DNA of 64,000 bases from Pseudoruegeria sp. SHC-113 (GTDB lineage Bacteria > Pseudomonadota > Alphaproteobacteria > Rhodobacterales > Rhodobacteraceae): assembly GCF_025376885.1 (NCBI RefSeq), contig NZ_JAHUBR010000001.1, positions 1,984,001-2,048,000 on the forward strand. The letters run 5' to 3'. Shown here one piece after another: positions 1 through 10,145 of the stretch. Under the pieces are notes generated by a model that worked only from the letters and a program-made list of their open reading frames with translations, made no database searches and had not been told where the DNA came from. Within the stretch, counting starts at the first letter, position 1. Every line of letters starts with the position of its first letter. Position numbers and translations under genes: made by a program.

Positions 1-218
1 AACGCCAGTCCGATGCGCCGATGCAGCAAGCCATGCGCGAGACATTCGCCGAAACGATCATGACGCGCGATCCGATCACGCTGGAGCCCGGCAGGCTCTC
101 CGCCCGCGCGCTGCACACGATGCAGGAGCGCAGGATCTCGGCGGCCTTCGTGGTGGAGGCCGGCAAGCCCGTCGGCCTTGTCACCGTGCTGCAGCTGCTC
201 AACGTCGGGGCGGCCTGA
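1..218 (+). CDS. kdsD: KdsD/KpsF-type arabinose-5-phosphate isomerase, C-terminal end only
   Basis: The frame is open to the left edge (first full codon at base 3), so only the last 71 residues are present. They form a CBS domain: an IMTRDP start, then a stretch with RRISAAFVVEAGKPVGLVT that fits the second CBS repeat of sugar-phosphate isomerases of the KpsF/GutQ family. Full-length members are about 320 residues with an N-terminal SIS domain, which would lie outside the window. The enzyme makes arabinose-5-phosphate for Kdo synthesis in the cytoplasm. The assignment leans on context: the next gene, three bases downstream, is a Kdo transferase. Another CBS-ending protein cannot be excluded from this fragment alone. 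Confidence 0.7.
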   Translation, partial: RQSDAPMQQAMRETFAETIMTRDPITLEPGRLSARALHTMQERRISAAFVVEAGKPVGLVTVLQLLNVGAA

Positions 219-221
219 GCC

Positions 222-1511
222 TTGGGCTGGATGCTCTCGGCTTACCTCGGGTTTGCGCGCGTCTCCGGCCCGCTCTGGCGGCGCGCGCTTGAGAAACGGG
301 TGACCAAGGGCAAGCTAGCGGCGGATCGCGTAGACGAACGCTTCGGCAAGGGCCTGCCTGCGCGCCCGGAAGGGCAGGTGCTGTGGTTCCATGCTTTGAG
401 CGTGGGGGAAAGCCTCGCGCTGTTGCCGCTGATCGAGCGGGCAGGGCAGGCGCTGCCGGAGGCGCATTTCCTGCTCACCACCACCACACAGGCCTCCGCA
501 GACGCGCTGGCAAAGGTCGGCCTGCCGCCGCGCTGCCAGCATCAGTTTCTGCCCGTTGATACGCTGCCCGCCGTGCGCCGCTTTCTGGATCACTGGCAGC
601 CTGCGGTGGGGGTGTTTTCCGAGATGGATTTCTGGCCGGCCGTGATCGTGGAGGCCGACAAACGCGGCATTCCGCTGGCGCTGATCAACAGCCGCTTCTA
701 CGCGCGCAGCGTGGAGAGCCGCGGCAAGCTGCGCGGGCTCTATGCGGATGTGCTGTCGCGCTTCTCCATCTGCCTCGTGCAGGAGGCGGAGTCTGCCAAA
801 CACTTCGCCGAGTTTGGCGTGGCGCCGGAGAAGATCACCGTCACCGGGGCATTGAAAGGTGCGGCCCAGCCGTTGGCAGCGGATGCGGACACGCTTGCGG
901 ATCTGAAAGCCCGGATCGGGGCGCGCCCCGTCTGGCTGGCGGCGGCCACGGAAGCGGGCGAGGATCACGCCATGCTCGCCGCGCACAGCACTTTGCGCAA
1001 AACCCACCCGGACGCGCTTCTGATCATGGCCCCGCGCAACATCGCTGTGGGCCCCGCCCTTGCGGCCCGCGCGGGCACATTGTTTGACAGTGTGGGCCTG
1101 CGCTCGGCGGGCGATCTGCCGGATGCGGAAACGGCCGTCTACGTGGCTGACACGATGGGCGAGATGGGGCTCTGGTATCGCCTCGCGCAGGCGGCTTTCG
1201 TGGGCCATTCGCTGCCGGTGCGCGAAGAACCCTACCTCGGCAAGAACCCGTTTGAGGCTGCCGCCCTTGGCTGCGTGATCCTGCACGGCCCGGAGGTTGA
1301 GGATTTTGCCGAAACCTACGCCAAGCTTCAGGCCGCCGATGCCGCCATCGAAGTGCCCATGACTGCCGCCTTGCCCGGCTTGCTGAGCCGCGCGCTTGAT
1401 CCGGTTCTGGCGGAGGCCTATACCAAGGCGGCCCGTGGCGTTGTCGCGGCCGAGGCGCAGGTGCTGGACACCACATGGCGCGCCATCGCCGCGCTTTTGC
1501 CAGCCCCTTAG
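222..1511 (+). CDS. waaA: 3-deoxy-D-manno-octulosonic acid (Kdo) transferase, GT30 family
   Basis: This 429-residue protein has the two-lobed GT-B layout of WaaA, which moves Kdo from CMP-Kdo to lipid A at the inner membrane. The N-lobe has WFHALSVGES (55-64), containing the glycine-glutamate pair where the catalytic Glu lies in this family, and a SEMDFWP segment (133-139) in place of the usual ETELWP. The C-lobe has APRN (270-273), DTMGEMGLWYR (310-320) and GKNPFEAAALG (340-350), the donor-binding signature. Translation starts at TTG 222 or ATG 231, three to twelve bases after the KdsD-like gene, so the two are likely one transcript. The altered ETELWP motif is typical of divergent alphaproteobacterial members. 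Confidence 0.85.
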   Translation: MGWMLSAYLGFARVSGPLWRRALEKRVTKGKLAADRVDERFGKGLPARPEGQVLWFHALSVGESLALLPLIERAGQALPEAHFLLTTTTQASADALAKVGLPPRCQHQFLPVDTLPAVRRFLDHWQPAVGVFSEMDFWPAVIVEADKRGIPLALINSRFYARSVESRGKLRGLYADVLSRFSICLVQEAESAKHFAEFGVAPEKITVTGALKGAAQPLAADADTLADLKARIGARPVWLAAATEAGEDHAMLAAHSTLRKTHPDALLIMAPRNIAVGPALAARAGTLFDSVGLRSAGDLPDAETAVYVADTMGEMGLWYRLAQAAFVGHSLPVREEPYLGKNPFEAAALGCVILHGPEVEDFAETYAKLQAADAAIEVPMTAALPGLLSRALDPVLAEAYTKAARGVVAAEAQVLDTTWRAIAALLPAP

Positions 1512-1531
1512 GAAGAGCCCTCCAACGGGGC

Positions 1532-1560
1532 TTGACAATCAAAGCGATCCCTCCGATAAG
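1532..1560 (+). promoter_or_regulatory. Sigma-70-type promoter for rplU-rpmA
   Basis: A perfect TTGACA (1532-1537) is separated by 17 bases from GATAAG (1555-1560), which matches four of six -10 positions. It lies about 135 bases ahead of the rplU start in the gap after the Kdo transferase, leaving a leader of roughly 125 bases with no hairpin that stands out. The strength of the -35 box fits a ribosomal protein operon. Confidence 0.6.
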
Positions 1561-1694
1561 CGCGCACTCCTGCGGGCATGTGGCGCGCAGGCTATGGTGA
1601 ATCACGCCCCAAGCAGGGCGCGCCGTTCGCAGGCACCAAACGCCGAAACACTTGATTTCGGGGCCGAAGGACGCGGTATACGAAGGAAAAGCAC

Positions 1695-2336
1695 ATGTTT
1701 GCGGTTCTGAAAACCGGCGGCAAACAGTACAAGGTTCAGAGCGGTGACGTTCTGCGCGTTGAGAAACTGGCTGCAGATGCTGGCGAGAAAGTTCAATTCA
1801 ACGAGATTCTGATGGTTGGCGCCACCGTGGGTGCACCGACCGTCGATGGGGCTGCCGTGCAGGCCGAAGTGATCGACCAGATCAAGGGTGAGAAAACCAT
1901 CCACTTCGTCAAGCGTCGCCGGAAGCACTCCTCCAAGCGCACCAAGGGCCACCGTCAGCAACTGACGCTCGTCCGCGTGACCGACATTCTGGAATCCGGC
2001 GCCGATAAATCCGGCGTGAAAGCCGCCATCGGCGCGGGTTCCGTCTCCGCTGCTGCTGTCGAGGCTGCCGCTCCGGCACCGAAGAAAGCCGCCAAGAAAG
2101 CGGAAAAGAAGGCAGACGCCCCCGCCGCCGCGGCCGGTGCGGATGACCTGAAAAAACTCTCCGGCGTCGGCCCGGCTCTGGAGAAAAAGCTGCACGCCGC
2201 CGGTGTGACGTCCTTCGCGCAAATCGCCGCCTGGACCGAAGCCGACGTGGCCGATTTTGACGAGAAGCTCTCGTTCAAAGGCCGCATCGAGCGTGAAGGC
2301 TGGATCGAACAGGCCAAAGAACTGGCCAAAGGCTAA
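1695..2336 (+). CDS. rplU: 50S ribosomal protein L21 with alphaproteobacterial C-terminal extension
   Basis: Residues 1-100 are a normal L21 (start [14 protein letters not shown], basic [15 protein letters not shown] segment near 74-88), which binds 23S rRNA in the large subunit. E. coli L21 stops at 103 residues, but this protein runs to 213. The extra part is an Ala/Lys/Pro-rich linker (about 115-148) followed by a compact segment with [16 protein letters not shown] (151-166), which looks like a helix-hairpin-helix fold. Such tails are common in Rhodobacterales L21 proteins and their role is not established. rpmA follows 11 bases downstream. Confidence 0.95.
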   Translation: MFAVLKTGGKQYKVQSGDVLRVEKLAADAGEKVQFNEILMVGATVGAPTVDGAAVQAEVIDQIKGEKTIHFVKRRRKHSSKRTKGHRQQLTLVRVTDILESGADKSGVKAAIGAGSVSAAAVEAAAPAPKKAAKKAEKKADAPAAAAGADDLKKLSGVGPALEKKLHAAGVTSFAQIAAWTEADVADFDEKLSFKGRIEREGWIEQAKELAKG

Positions 2337-2347
2337 GGAGAGAACGC

Positions 2348-2617
2348 ATGGCACATAAAAAAGCAGGCGGTTCATCCCGTAACGGTCGCGACTCCGCTGG
2401 TCGCCGCCTTGGTGTGAAGAAGTTCGGTGGCGAAGCCGTCATCCCGGGCAACATCATTGCGCGTCAGCGCGGCACCAAATTCTGGCCGGGTCAGAACGTG
2501 GGTATGGGCAAAGACCACACCATCTTCGCAACCGAAGAAGGCAAGGTCACATTCCACAAGGGCCTCAAGGGCCGCACCTTCATTTCGGTTCTCCCGGTGG
2601 CGGAGGCCGCTGAGTAA
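2348..2617 (+). CDS. rpmA: 50S ribosomal protein L27
   Basis: The 89-residue protein begins [16 protein letters not shown] and keeps the KFGGE and GKDHT blocks of L27, whose N-terminal tail reaches the peptidyl-transferase centre. There is no cleavable N-terminal extension of the Firmicutes type. It has a good upstream AAGGAGAG and follows rplU closely, so the two form the usual rplU-rpmA operon, closed by a hairpin terminator. Confidence 0.97.
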   Translation: MAHKKAGGSSRNGRDSAGRRLGVKKFGGEAVIPGNIIARQRGTKFWPGQNVGMGKDHTIFATEEGKVTFHKGLKGRTFISVLPVAEAAE

Positions 2618-2645
2618 GCCGAACCTTCCGAAGGTTGAATTTCAG

Positions 2646-2674
2646 GGGATCGGCGGAACCGCCGGTCCCTTTTT
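2646..2674 (+). terminator. Rho-independent terminator after rpmA
   Basis: A 10-bp stem (2646-2655 with 2660-2669, one G-T pair) closes a 4-base GAAC loop and is followed by five T residues. It lies 28 bases after the rpmA stop, so it ends the rplU-rpmA transcript. Confidence 0.85.
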
Positions 2675-2707
2675 CGTTTTGGTGTTTCGAAAACTTCTGG
2701 TGATCAG

Positions 2708-3313
2708 ATGGGCGTTGCAACGGGATCCTTCCTATTGTTTGCCGCCAGCCAGGTGGCAACGCCCGGCCCGGCCAACATGGCCTTGCTCACCACCGGTGCA
2801 CGCTATGGGCTTCGGGCCGCCATGCCTTTCGTTCTGGGGGTTGTCGCGGGAAAACAGCTGGTTATCTGGCCGGTTGGCTTCGGGCTCATGGGGCTTGCCA
2901 CAAAAGTGCCATGGGTGTTCGAGATACTGAAATGGGCCTCGGCGGCCTATATCTGCTGGCTCGCCTGGCGCGTGGCGCATCTGCGTCTGGCACCGGGCAC
3001 GGCTGAGGAAAAAGCACCAGGTTTCTGGGCGGGGCTGCTCGTGCATCCCTTGAACCCGAAAGCCTGGGCCATGATCACCGCCGGATTCACGGCTTTCGTG
3101 AGCCCCGGCACCCCCGCCTTGCAGGCAACGGCCACAATCGCCATCTGTCTGTGTATGTGCCAGCTGGTGTTTCACCCGATCTGGACCTGGGGCGGCGAAA
3201 AGATTGCTGCGCGTGTCGCTGGCACGCCGGCGGAACGATATCTCATGGGGACATTGGCCGCCCTGACCGTGGCCAGCGTTCTCTTCGTGCTCTTCGGAGG
3301 AGGAACGGCATGA
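2708..3313 (+). CDS. LysE/RhtB-family amino-acid exporter
   Basis: A 201-residue, strongly hydrophobic protein with about six membrane segments and the N-terminal signature TPGPANMALLTTGARYG with a following PFVLGVVAG block, which marks the LysE translocator superfamily. Members export amino acids or their derivatives across the inner membrane, but the substrate cannot be read from the sequence. The stop codon overlaps the start of the downstream acetyltransferase by four bases (ATGA), so the two are translationally coupled. Confidence 0.85.
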   Translation: MGVATGSFLLFAASQVATPGPANMALLTTGARYGLRAAMPFVLGVVAGKQLVIWPVGFGLMGLATKVPWVFEILKWASAAYICWLAWRVAHLRLAPGTAEEKAPGFWAGLLVHPLNPKAWAMITAGFTAFVSPGTPALQATATIAICLCMCQLVFHPIWTWGGEKIAARVAGTPAERYLMGTLAALTVASVLFVLFGGGTA

Positions 3314-3849
3314 AACTCGAACCCATCGTCACCCAATCGGTGATCGAAACTGAGCGCTTCACTCTGCGCCCGCTGCGGCGGTCGGATGCGGGCCTTCTGG
3401 CCATGTATGCCGGCGACAAGCGCGTGGCCGAGGGCACCCGCTCGATCCCGCACCCCTTGCCACCCGGCGCGACGGAAGCCTTCATCACGCGTTCCTCTGC
3501 CGAGGACCGGATCGAGGACGTCTGGGTCATGGACGGCACCGCCCATGGCGCGGCGGAAGTGCAGGGGCTGATCAGCCTGAAGCCCGAGGGCGAAGGCCGC
3601 TCCGTTATCGGCTACTGGGTCGCGCCGCTGTTCTGGAACACGGGCCTCGCCTCGGAAGCCGTCGCGGCGCTGCTGGCGGCCAACCCGCAGAACAGCAAAA
3701 CGATCTTTGCCGAGGTGTTCCAAGACAACCCGGCCAGCGCGCGGGTGCTGACCAACGCCGGCTTCGCCTATATCGGCGACGCCGAAACCTACTCCGTGGC
3801 CCGGGAAGCCAACGTGCCCACCTGGACCTACCTAAAAAAGCTCGGATAA
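3310..3849 (+). CDS. GNAT-family N-acetyltransferase
   Basis: The 179-residue protein begins MKLEPIVTQSVIETERFTLR, typical of the RimJ/RimL-like branch (ERFTLRPLRRSDA). The acetyl-CoA-binding region is IGYWVAPLFWNTGLASEAV, where the usual Q/R-x-x-G-x-G/A becomes NTGLAS, followed by NPASARVLTNAGF near the C-terminus. The frame extends upstream, but the ATG overlapping the LysE stop codon is the natural start. The substrate is unknown. Linkage to an amino-acid exporter suggests a small amine or amino-acid substrate, which is inference. Confidence 0.85.
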   Translation: MKLEPIVTQSVIETERFTLRPLRRSDAGLLAMYAGDKRVAEGTRSIPHPLPPGATEAFITRSSAEDRIEDVWVMDGTAHGAAEVQGLISLKPEGEGRSVIGYWVAPLFWNTGLASEAVAALLAANPQNSKTIFAEVFQDNPASARVLTNAGFAYIGDAETYSVAREANVPTWTYLKKLG

Positions 3850-3864
3850 GCCGCGCTTGCTTTG

Positions 3865-3895
3865 AGCCTTTGCAGCCGATCGCGCTGCAAAGGCT
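3865..3895 (+). terminator. 12-bp inverted repeat between the GNAT gene and obg
   Basis: A perfect 12-bp stem (3865-3876 with 3884-3895) encloses a 7-base loop and begins 15 bases after the acetyltransferase stop. It lacks a clear T-tract, so it may be a weak terminator or an RNA 3'-end stabiliser. A weak promoter-like TTGAGC with TATCGC 17 bases further on follows it directly, ahead of obg. Confidence 0.45.
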
Positions 3896-3915
3896 TGAGC
3901 CCGCAGCCTTTCTGA

Positions 3916-6089
<2,174 letters not shown>

Positions 6090-6151
6090 GCGCGCCGGCG
6101 TGAGAAGATCGCCGCCCCGCGAGCACCGCGAGGAAACGAGGAACACGCACC

Positions 6152-7408
6152 ATGAAAGACATGGACACCATCGAAGGCCTGATGGCCGATATCGGCGCCC
6201 GCGCCAAAGCGGCCTCCGCCGAGCTGGGCTTTGCCAGCGCCGAACGCAAACACGCCGCCCTCATTGGCGCGGCCGAGGCCGTCTGGAACCGCCGGGCCGA
6301 TATCATCGCCGCCAATGAAAAAGACATGGCTTATGGCCGAGAGAAGGGCCTGAGCCCGGCGATGATGGATCGCCTGATGCTGGATGAAGCCCGCATCCGC
6401 GGCATCGTGGACGGCCTGCGCGCCGTGGCCGAGCAGAAGGATCCCGTCGGCGAGGTGATCACCGAATGGGACATGGCCTCAGGCCTGCACATCCAGCGCG
6501 TGCGCACGCCGCTCGGCGTGATCGGCGTGATCTATGAAAGCCGCCCCAACGTAACGGCCGATGCCGGCGCGCTCTGCCTGAAAGCGGGCAACGCCGTGAT
6601 CCTGCGCGGTGGCTCCGAGAGCTTCCACTCCTCCGGCGCGATCCACGCCTGCCTGCAGGAGGGCCTGCGGTCCGCTGGCCTGCCCGAAGACGCGATCCAG
6701 CGCGTGCCGACCCGCGATCGCGCGGCGGTGGCCGAGATGCTGAAAATGGTGGAAACGATCGACGTGATCGTGCCGCGCGGCGGCAAGGGGCTCGTGGGCC
6801 TCGTGCAACGCGAAGCGCGCGTGCCCGTCTTTGCCCATCTCGAAGGCATCTGCCACATCTACGTGGACGCCAAGGCCGACACGGAAAAGGCCAAGGCCGT
6901 GGTGCTCAACGCCAAAACCCGCCGCACCGGCATCTGCGGCGCCGCCGAATGCCTGCTCATTCACAAGGACGTCGCCGCCACGCTGGGGCAGGCGCTCGTG
7001 GACATGCTGAAAGAGGCGGGCGTCGAAGTGCGCGCGGGCGAAGGGCTGGAAGGTACGATCCCGGCCAGCGACGAGGATTTCGGCAAGGAATTCCTCGACA
7101 TGATCATCGCCGCGAAAGTGGTGGAGGATGTGGACGGGGCGATTGCGCACATCCGCCAATATGGTTCCAACCACACCGATTGCATCCTCACCGAAGATGA
7201 TGCGGCAGCGGCGCGGTTCTTCACCCGGCTCGACAGCGCCATCCTGATGCGCAACGCCTCCACGCAGTTTGCTGACGGTGGAGAGTTCGGCATGGGCGCG
7301 GAAATCGGCATCGCCACCGGCAAGATGCACGCGCGCGGCCCCGTCGGGGCCGAGCAGCTGACCAGCTTCAAATACCTTGTGACGGGCGACGGCACCATCC
7401 GGGGCTGA
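6152..7408 (+). CDS. proA: Glutamate-5-semialdehyde dehydrogenase (gamma-glutamyl phosphate reductase)
   Basis: The 418-residue protein is the second enzyme of proline synthesis and reduces gamma-glutamyl phosphate with NADPH. Family marks include [28 protein letters not shown] and the nucleophilic cysteine in [10 protein letters not shown] (Cys262). The start at 6152 has GAGGA nine bases upstream; an ATG nine bases later is the alternative. It forms the obg-proB-proA string with the two preceding genes. Confidence 0.96.
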   Translation: MKDMDTIEGLMADIGARAKAASAELGFASAERKHAALIGAAEAVWNRRADIIAANEKDMAYGREKGLSPAMMDRLMLDEARIRGIVDGLRAVAEQKDPVGEVITEWDMASGLHIQRVRTPLGVIGVIYESRPNVTADAGALCLKAGNAVILRGGSESFHSSGAIHACLQEGLRSAGLPEDAIQRVPTRDRAAVAEMLKMVETIDVIVPRGGKGLVGLVQREARVPVFAHLEGICHIYVDAKADTEKAKAVVLNAKTRRTGICGAAECLLIHKDVAATLGQALVDMLKEAGVEVRAGEGLEGTIPASDEDFGKEFLDMIIAAKVVEDVDGAIAHIRQYGSNHTDCILTEDDAAAARFFTRLDSAILMRNASTQFADGGEFGMGAEIGIATGKMHARGPVGAEQLTSFKYLVTGDGTIRG

Positions 7409-7459
7409 TCCTTGCCCTGCGGGGCGGGGAGGGGGGGCTGTGCCCCCCGTCCTTTCAGG

Positions 7460-7494
7460 ACTCCCCCCGAGGTATTTTGGGCAAGAGGAAGGGG
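7460..7494 (+). repeat. Dispersed intergenic repeat, GAGGTATTTT type (copy A)
   Basis: This segment of about 35 bases, with the core CCGAGGTATTTTGGGCAAGA, recurs at 60428-60463 with small changes. It sits in the convergent gap between proA and the chpT-like gene and runs into one arm of a strong hairpin. A second element related to the copies at 11978 and 20886 lies on the other side of the hairpin. Confidence 0.7.
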
Positions 7495-7518
7495 CCCCAA
7501 ACCGCGTGTTGGGGCCCC
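7491..7518. terminator. Strong hairpin flanked by two dispersed repeats
   Basis: A perfect 10-bp stem, GGGGCCCCAA (7491-7500) with its complement (7509-7518), closes an 8-base loop. It is followed by ACTTTGTT on the plus strand and, read on the minus strand, by TTCCTCTTG. Placed between two convergent genes, it probably acts as a bidirectional terminator. Confidence 0.6.
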
Positions 7519-7549
7519 ACTTTGTTCTGAAAATATCTCCGCCGGAGGC
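7519..7549 (-). repeat. Dispersed intergenic repeat, CCTCCGGCGG type (copy C)
   Basis: These 31 bases match the element at 11978-12008 at 30 of 31 positions. Read on the minus strand it begins GCCTCCGGCGGAGATATTTT, the same core as the plus-strand copy at 20886. It directly abuts the hairpin at 7491-7518. Confidence 0.75.
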
Positions 7550-7573
7550 AGGAAAGTTTTAAAGCTGCCGGAT

Positions 7574-8185
7574 TCAGAGTGTGAAGCGAAGGGAGGAGGC
7601 GGTGGTGTCCAGATGGGCCCGTCTGCCGGTGGCGTTTTCGCGTCCGATCTCGAGGGCGAGCAGGGCGAAATGAACGGTTGCCGCGCTGGTTTCAGGTGGG
7701 AATTGGCCCTCCAGCAGGGGATCCCAAGCCTCTGCGGAAGCGGAAATGCGCGGGGCCTTGGCAGAGACGGTCAGGGCTGCGCCGTCGCTGTCGATGAGGA
7801 TCTCGCCACCAAGGGGCAGGGCGGAGAAGACGCAAAGCAGCATCAGGAAGGCGCGCCGTTGTTCACTGCGGGGCAGATCTTCGTCGATCTGCCAGGCCAC
7901 CTTGTGGCGCATGCCGTCGCAATAGGCCGCCAGCACAGCCCGGCTCTCCGCGGCCCCGACGGGGGCTGGGTCTACCGCGGCCCCGAAAGCAATCCGGAGG
8001 AATTTCACGCGGGCCTGTGCGTTTTTCACGGAGGCTTCGAGTAGATCCAGTTCCGGGCTTTGGGTGCCGAGTGTGAGCATCAGAAGCTCCAGCCCATTTC
8101 CGATCGCGCCCAAAGGGTTTATCACATCGTGGCAGATGCGCGCGCCGACATATCCGGCGAGATCGTCTGTGGTGGTATCAGGCAA
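7574..8185 (-). CDS. chpT: ChpT-type histidine phosphotransferase
   Basis: The protein has the diagnostic helix LAGYVGARICHDVINPLGAI followed by GNGLELL, with the phospho-accepting histidine in CHD (His19 from the proposed start). A degenerate ATPase-like domain follows, as in Caulobacter ChpT, which passes phosphate from CckA to CtrA and CpdR. I place the start at TTG 8185 (203 residues), with AAGGA eight bases upstream; the frame stays open to 8317, but that part lies antisense to the DUF3553 gene. In the Roseobacter group this relay controls motility and gene-transfer-agent genes. No kinase or CtrA gene lies in the window. Confidence 0.75.
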   Translation of the reverse strand: MPDTTTDDLAGYVGARICHDVINPLGAIGNGLELLMLTLGTQSPELDLLEASVKNAQARVKFLRIAFGAAVDPAPVGAAESRAVLAAYCDGMRHKVAWQIDEDLPRSEQRRAFLMLLCVFSALPLGGEILIDSDGAALTVSAKAPRISASAEAWDPLLEGQFPPETSAATVHFALLALEIGRENATGRRAHLDTTASSLRFTL

Positions 8186-8198
8186 AAGGAGCGTCCTT

Positions 8199-8390
8199 GT
8201 GGCAGAGACTATGGGGTCGTCGAATGATTTTCTGGAGCCCGGCATGCTGGTAAGGCATCCCGTCCAGCCCGATTGGGGGCTTGGACAGGTGCAATCCAAT
8301 ATCGGCGGCAAGATCACTGTGAATTTTCAGGAGGCGGGAAAGGTCGTCATCGACGGACATCACGTGCAGCTCCTGATCGTTTACGAGTGA
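8199..8390 (+). CDS. DUF3553 small protein
   Basis: A 63-residue protein with the signature FLEPGMLVRHPVQPDWGLGQ and then QSNIGGKITVNFQEAGKVVID, which defines the DUF3553 family. This looks like a small beta-barrel module related to the one at the C-terminus of some RNA-polymerase-associated helicases. I chose GTG 8199, with AAAGGAG eight bases upstream; ATG 8211 is the alternative. It is divergent from chpT, with only 13 bases between the two proposed start codons. The function is unknown. Confidence 0.75.
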   Translation: MAETMGSSNDFLEPGMLVRHPVQPDWGLGQVQSNIGGKITVNFQEAGKVVIDGHHVQLLIVYE

Positions 8391-8522
8391 AGGTGGCAAT
8401 CGGTAGGGCGGATCAATTTTCCCTCGACTCAACCCTAGGTGGTCAGCCTGACAGAAGCAATGTTGCAATTTCACATGCGCGCTCCTAGAACCCGCGCAAC
8501 TGAAAAAGTTTTTGCGGAGCCC

Positions 8523-9302
8523 ATGATCGCGCAGGCGCAGAAATTCACCGTCCGGCTAGCCGAAACCGAGGCCGATCTCAGGGCCGCGCAGCGCTTGCGC
8601 TACGAGGTCTTCGTGGCCGAGCTCGGGGGCGACGGAGCCTTGGTGGATCACGACGCGCGCCTTGAGCGCGATGCGTTTGATCCGCATTACGACCACCTCC
8701 TGCTGATCGATCCTGCCGCACCGTCCGAGGTGTTGGGCGGGGTTGTGGGCGTCTACCGGCTGTTGCGCAGCGATCAGCTCGCCGCTGTGGGGGGCTTCTA
8801 TTCGGAAAGCGAATACGATGTGGCGGTGCTGAAGGCCTCCGGCCGAAAGCTGCTCGAGTTGGGGCGCTCCTGCCTGCATCCGGCCTATCGCGGCGGCACG
8901 GCCATGTATCACCTGTGGAACGCGCTTTCGGCCTATGTGCGCGACCACGATATCGAAGTCTTGTTCGGGGTGGCGAGTTTTCACGGCACCGATGTGCAGG
9001 TTTTGGCCGAACCTCTATCGCTGCTGCACCACCGCCATCTTGCGCCCGCCGATCTGCGCGTACGCGCCCAGCCTGATCACTTCCAGCCGATGGACTTGCT
9101 CACCGAGGATGCCATCGACCGCAAGGCCGCCATGCTGGCCACGCCCGCGCTGATCAAGGCCTATCTGCGGCTTGGCGGTTTCGTGGGCGAGGGGGCCTAC
9201 GTGGATCATGCCTTCAACACCACCGATGTCTGCCTCATTCTGGATGTGGCGCGCATGAACGAACGCCAGCGCGCGATCTACTCGCGGGAAAGCGGGCAAT
9301 GA
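8523..9302 (+). CDS. olsB: L-ornithine N(alpha)-acyltransferase (lyso-ornithine lipid synthesis)
   Basis: The 259-residue protein belongs to the GNAT-fold OlsB family, which transfers a 3-hydroxyacyl group from acyl-ACP to ornithine. Diagnostic blocks are RLRYEVFVAELGGDG, LELGRSCLHPAYRGG, LFGVASFHGTD and a closing LRLGGFVGEGAYVDHAFNTTDV region. The frame continues upstream to GTG 8439, but homology begins at about FTVRLAETEADL, so ATG 8523 is preferred even though its GGAG is only three bases away. It overlaps olsA by four bases. The two genes make phosphorus-free ornithine lipids. Confidence 0.88.
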   Translation: MIAQAQKFTVRLAETEADLRAAQRLRYEVFVAELGGDGALVDHDARLERDAFDPHYDHLLLIDPAAPSEVLGGVVGVYRLLRSDQLAAVGGFYSESEYDVAVLKASGRKLLELGRSCLHPAYRGGTAMYHLWNALSAYVRDHDIEVLFGVASFHGTDVQVLAEPLSLLHHRHLAPADLRVRAQPDHFQPMDLLTEDAIDRKAAMLATPALIKAYLRLGGFVGEGAYVDHAFNTTDVCLILDVARMNERQRAIYSRESGQ

Positions 9303-10129
9303 ACGTGACATGGACCTCGCAGGACACGCCCGAGGCTGCCGCGCCGCTGGGCTGGCAGGATTGGCTGCGCGTGGTCTGGCGGGGCGCGGCGCTCGGGGGG
9401 CTGACCTTCGGCTGCCTGCTGATCCTGCTGCTGTTGCGCCTGATCGAAAAACCGCTCTACGGCGTGGAGCGCCCGATCACGCCGCATATCACCCAATTCG
9501 TCTGCCGCAACGCCTTCCGTATTCTCGGGATGGACTACGCCACCGTGGGCACGCAGATGCGTCAGAAAGGGGCGGTGGTGGCCAACCACGCCTCTTGGCT
9601 TGATATTTTCACCCTCAACGCGCGCAAGCGGGTCTATTTCGTGAGCAAATCCGAGGTGGAGGGCTGGCCCGGCATCGGCTGGCTCGCGCGCGCCACGGGC
9701 ACTGTGTTCATCACCCGCGACCCCAAGCAGGCCCGCGCCCAGCAGGAGATCTTTGAAGCGCGCCTGAAGGCAGGCCACAAGCTTCTGTTTTTCCCCGAAG
9801 GCACCTCAACCGATGGGCGCCAGGTGTTGCCCTTCAAGCCGACTCTGTTTCAGGCCTTCTTCGCTGACGGTTTGAAAGAAATTCTCTGGGTACAACCCGT
9901 CAGCGTGATCTACCACGCGCCCGAGGGTGAAGATGCGCGGTTCTACGGCTGGTGGGGCGACATGGATTTCGGCACGCATCTGATCAAGACGCTGGCCGCC
10001 AAACGGCCCGGCGGGGTGGAGGTCGTCTACCACGCGCCGGTCAAGGTGGCCCATTTCAAAGGGCGCAAGGCGCTGGCGCTGCATTGCGAAAAAGCGGTGC
10101 GACAGGGGGTGAGCGACTACATCCGGTAG
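9299..10129 (+). CDS. olsA: Lyso-ornithine lipid O-acyltransferase
   Basis: A 276-residue PlsC-family acyltransferase with an N-terminal membrane helix (about 30-48), the catalytic H-x4-D motif NHASWLD (96-102) and the FFPEGTST block (164-171). It could be a general 1-acyl-glycerol-3-phosphate acyltransferase. The four-base overlap with olsB points to OlsA, which acylates lyso-ornithine lipid in the inner membrane. The next gene is convergent and ends 16 bases away. Confidence 0.85.
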   Translation: MNVTWTSQDTPEAAAPLGWQDWLRVVWRGAALGGLTFGCLLILLLLRLIEKPLYGVERPITPHITQFVCRNAFRILGMDYATVGTQMRQKGAVVANHASWLDIFTLNARKRVYFVSKSEVEGWPGIGWLARATGTVFITRDPKQARAQQEIFEARLKAGHKLLFFPEGTSTDGRQVLPFKPTLFQAFFADGLKEILWVQPVSVIYHAPEGEDARFYGWWGDMDFGTHLIKTLAAKRPGGVEVVYHAPVKVAHFKGRKALALHCEKAVRQGVSDYIR

Positions 10130-10145
10130 CCGCTCGGGATATGCT

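Noticed and set aside
3151-3309. Upstream extension of the GNAT acetyltransferase frame into the LysE gene
   Set aside because: The extra 53 residues overlap the exporter in another frame and do not fit the family. The ATGA-coupled start at 3310 gives the normal N-terminus.
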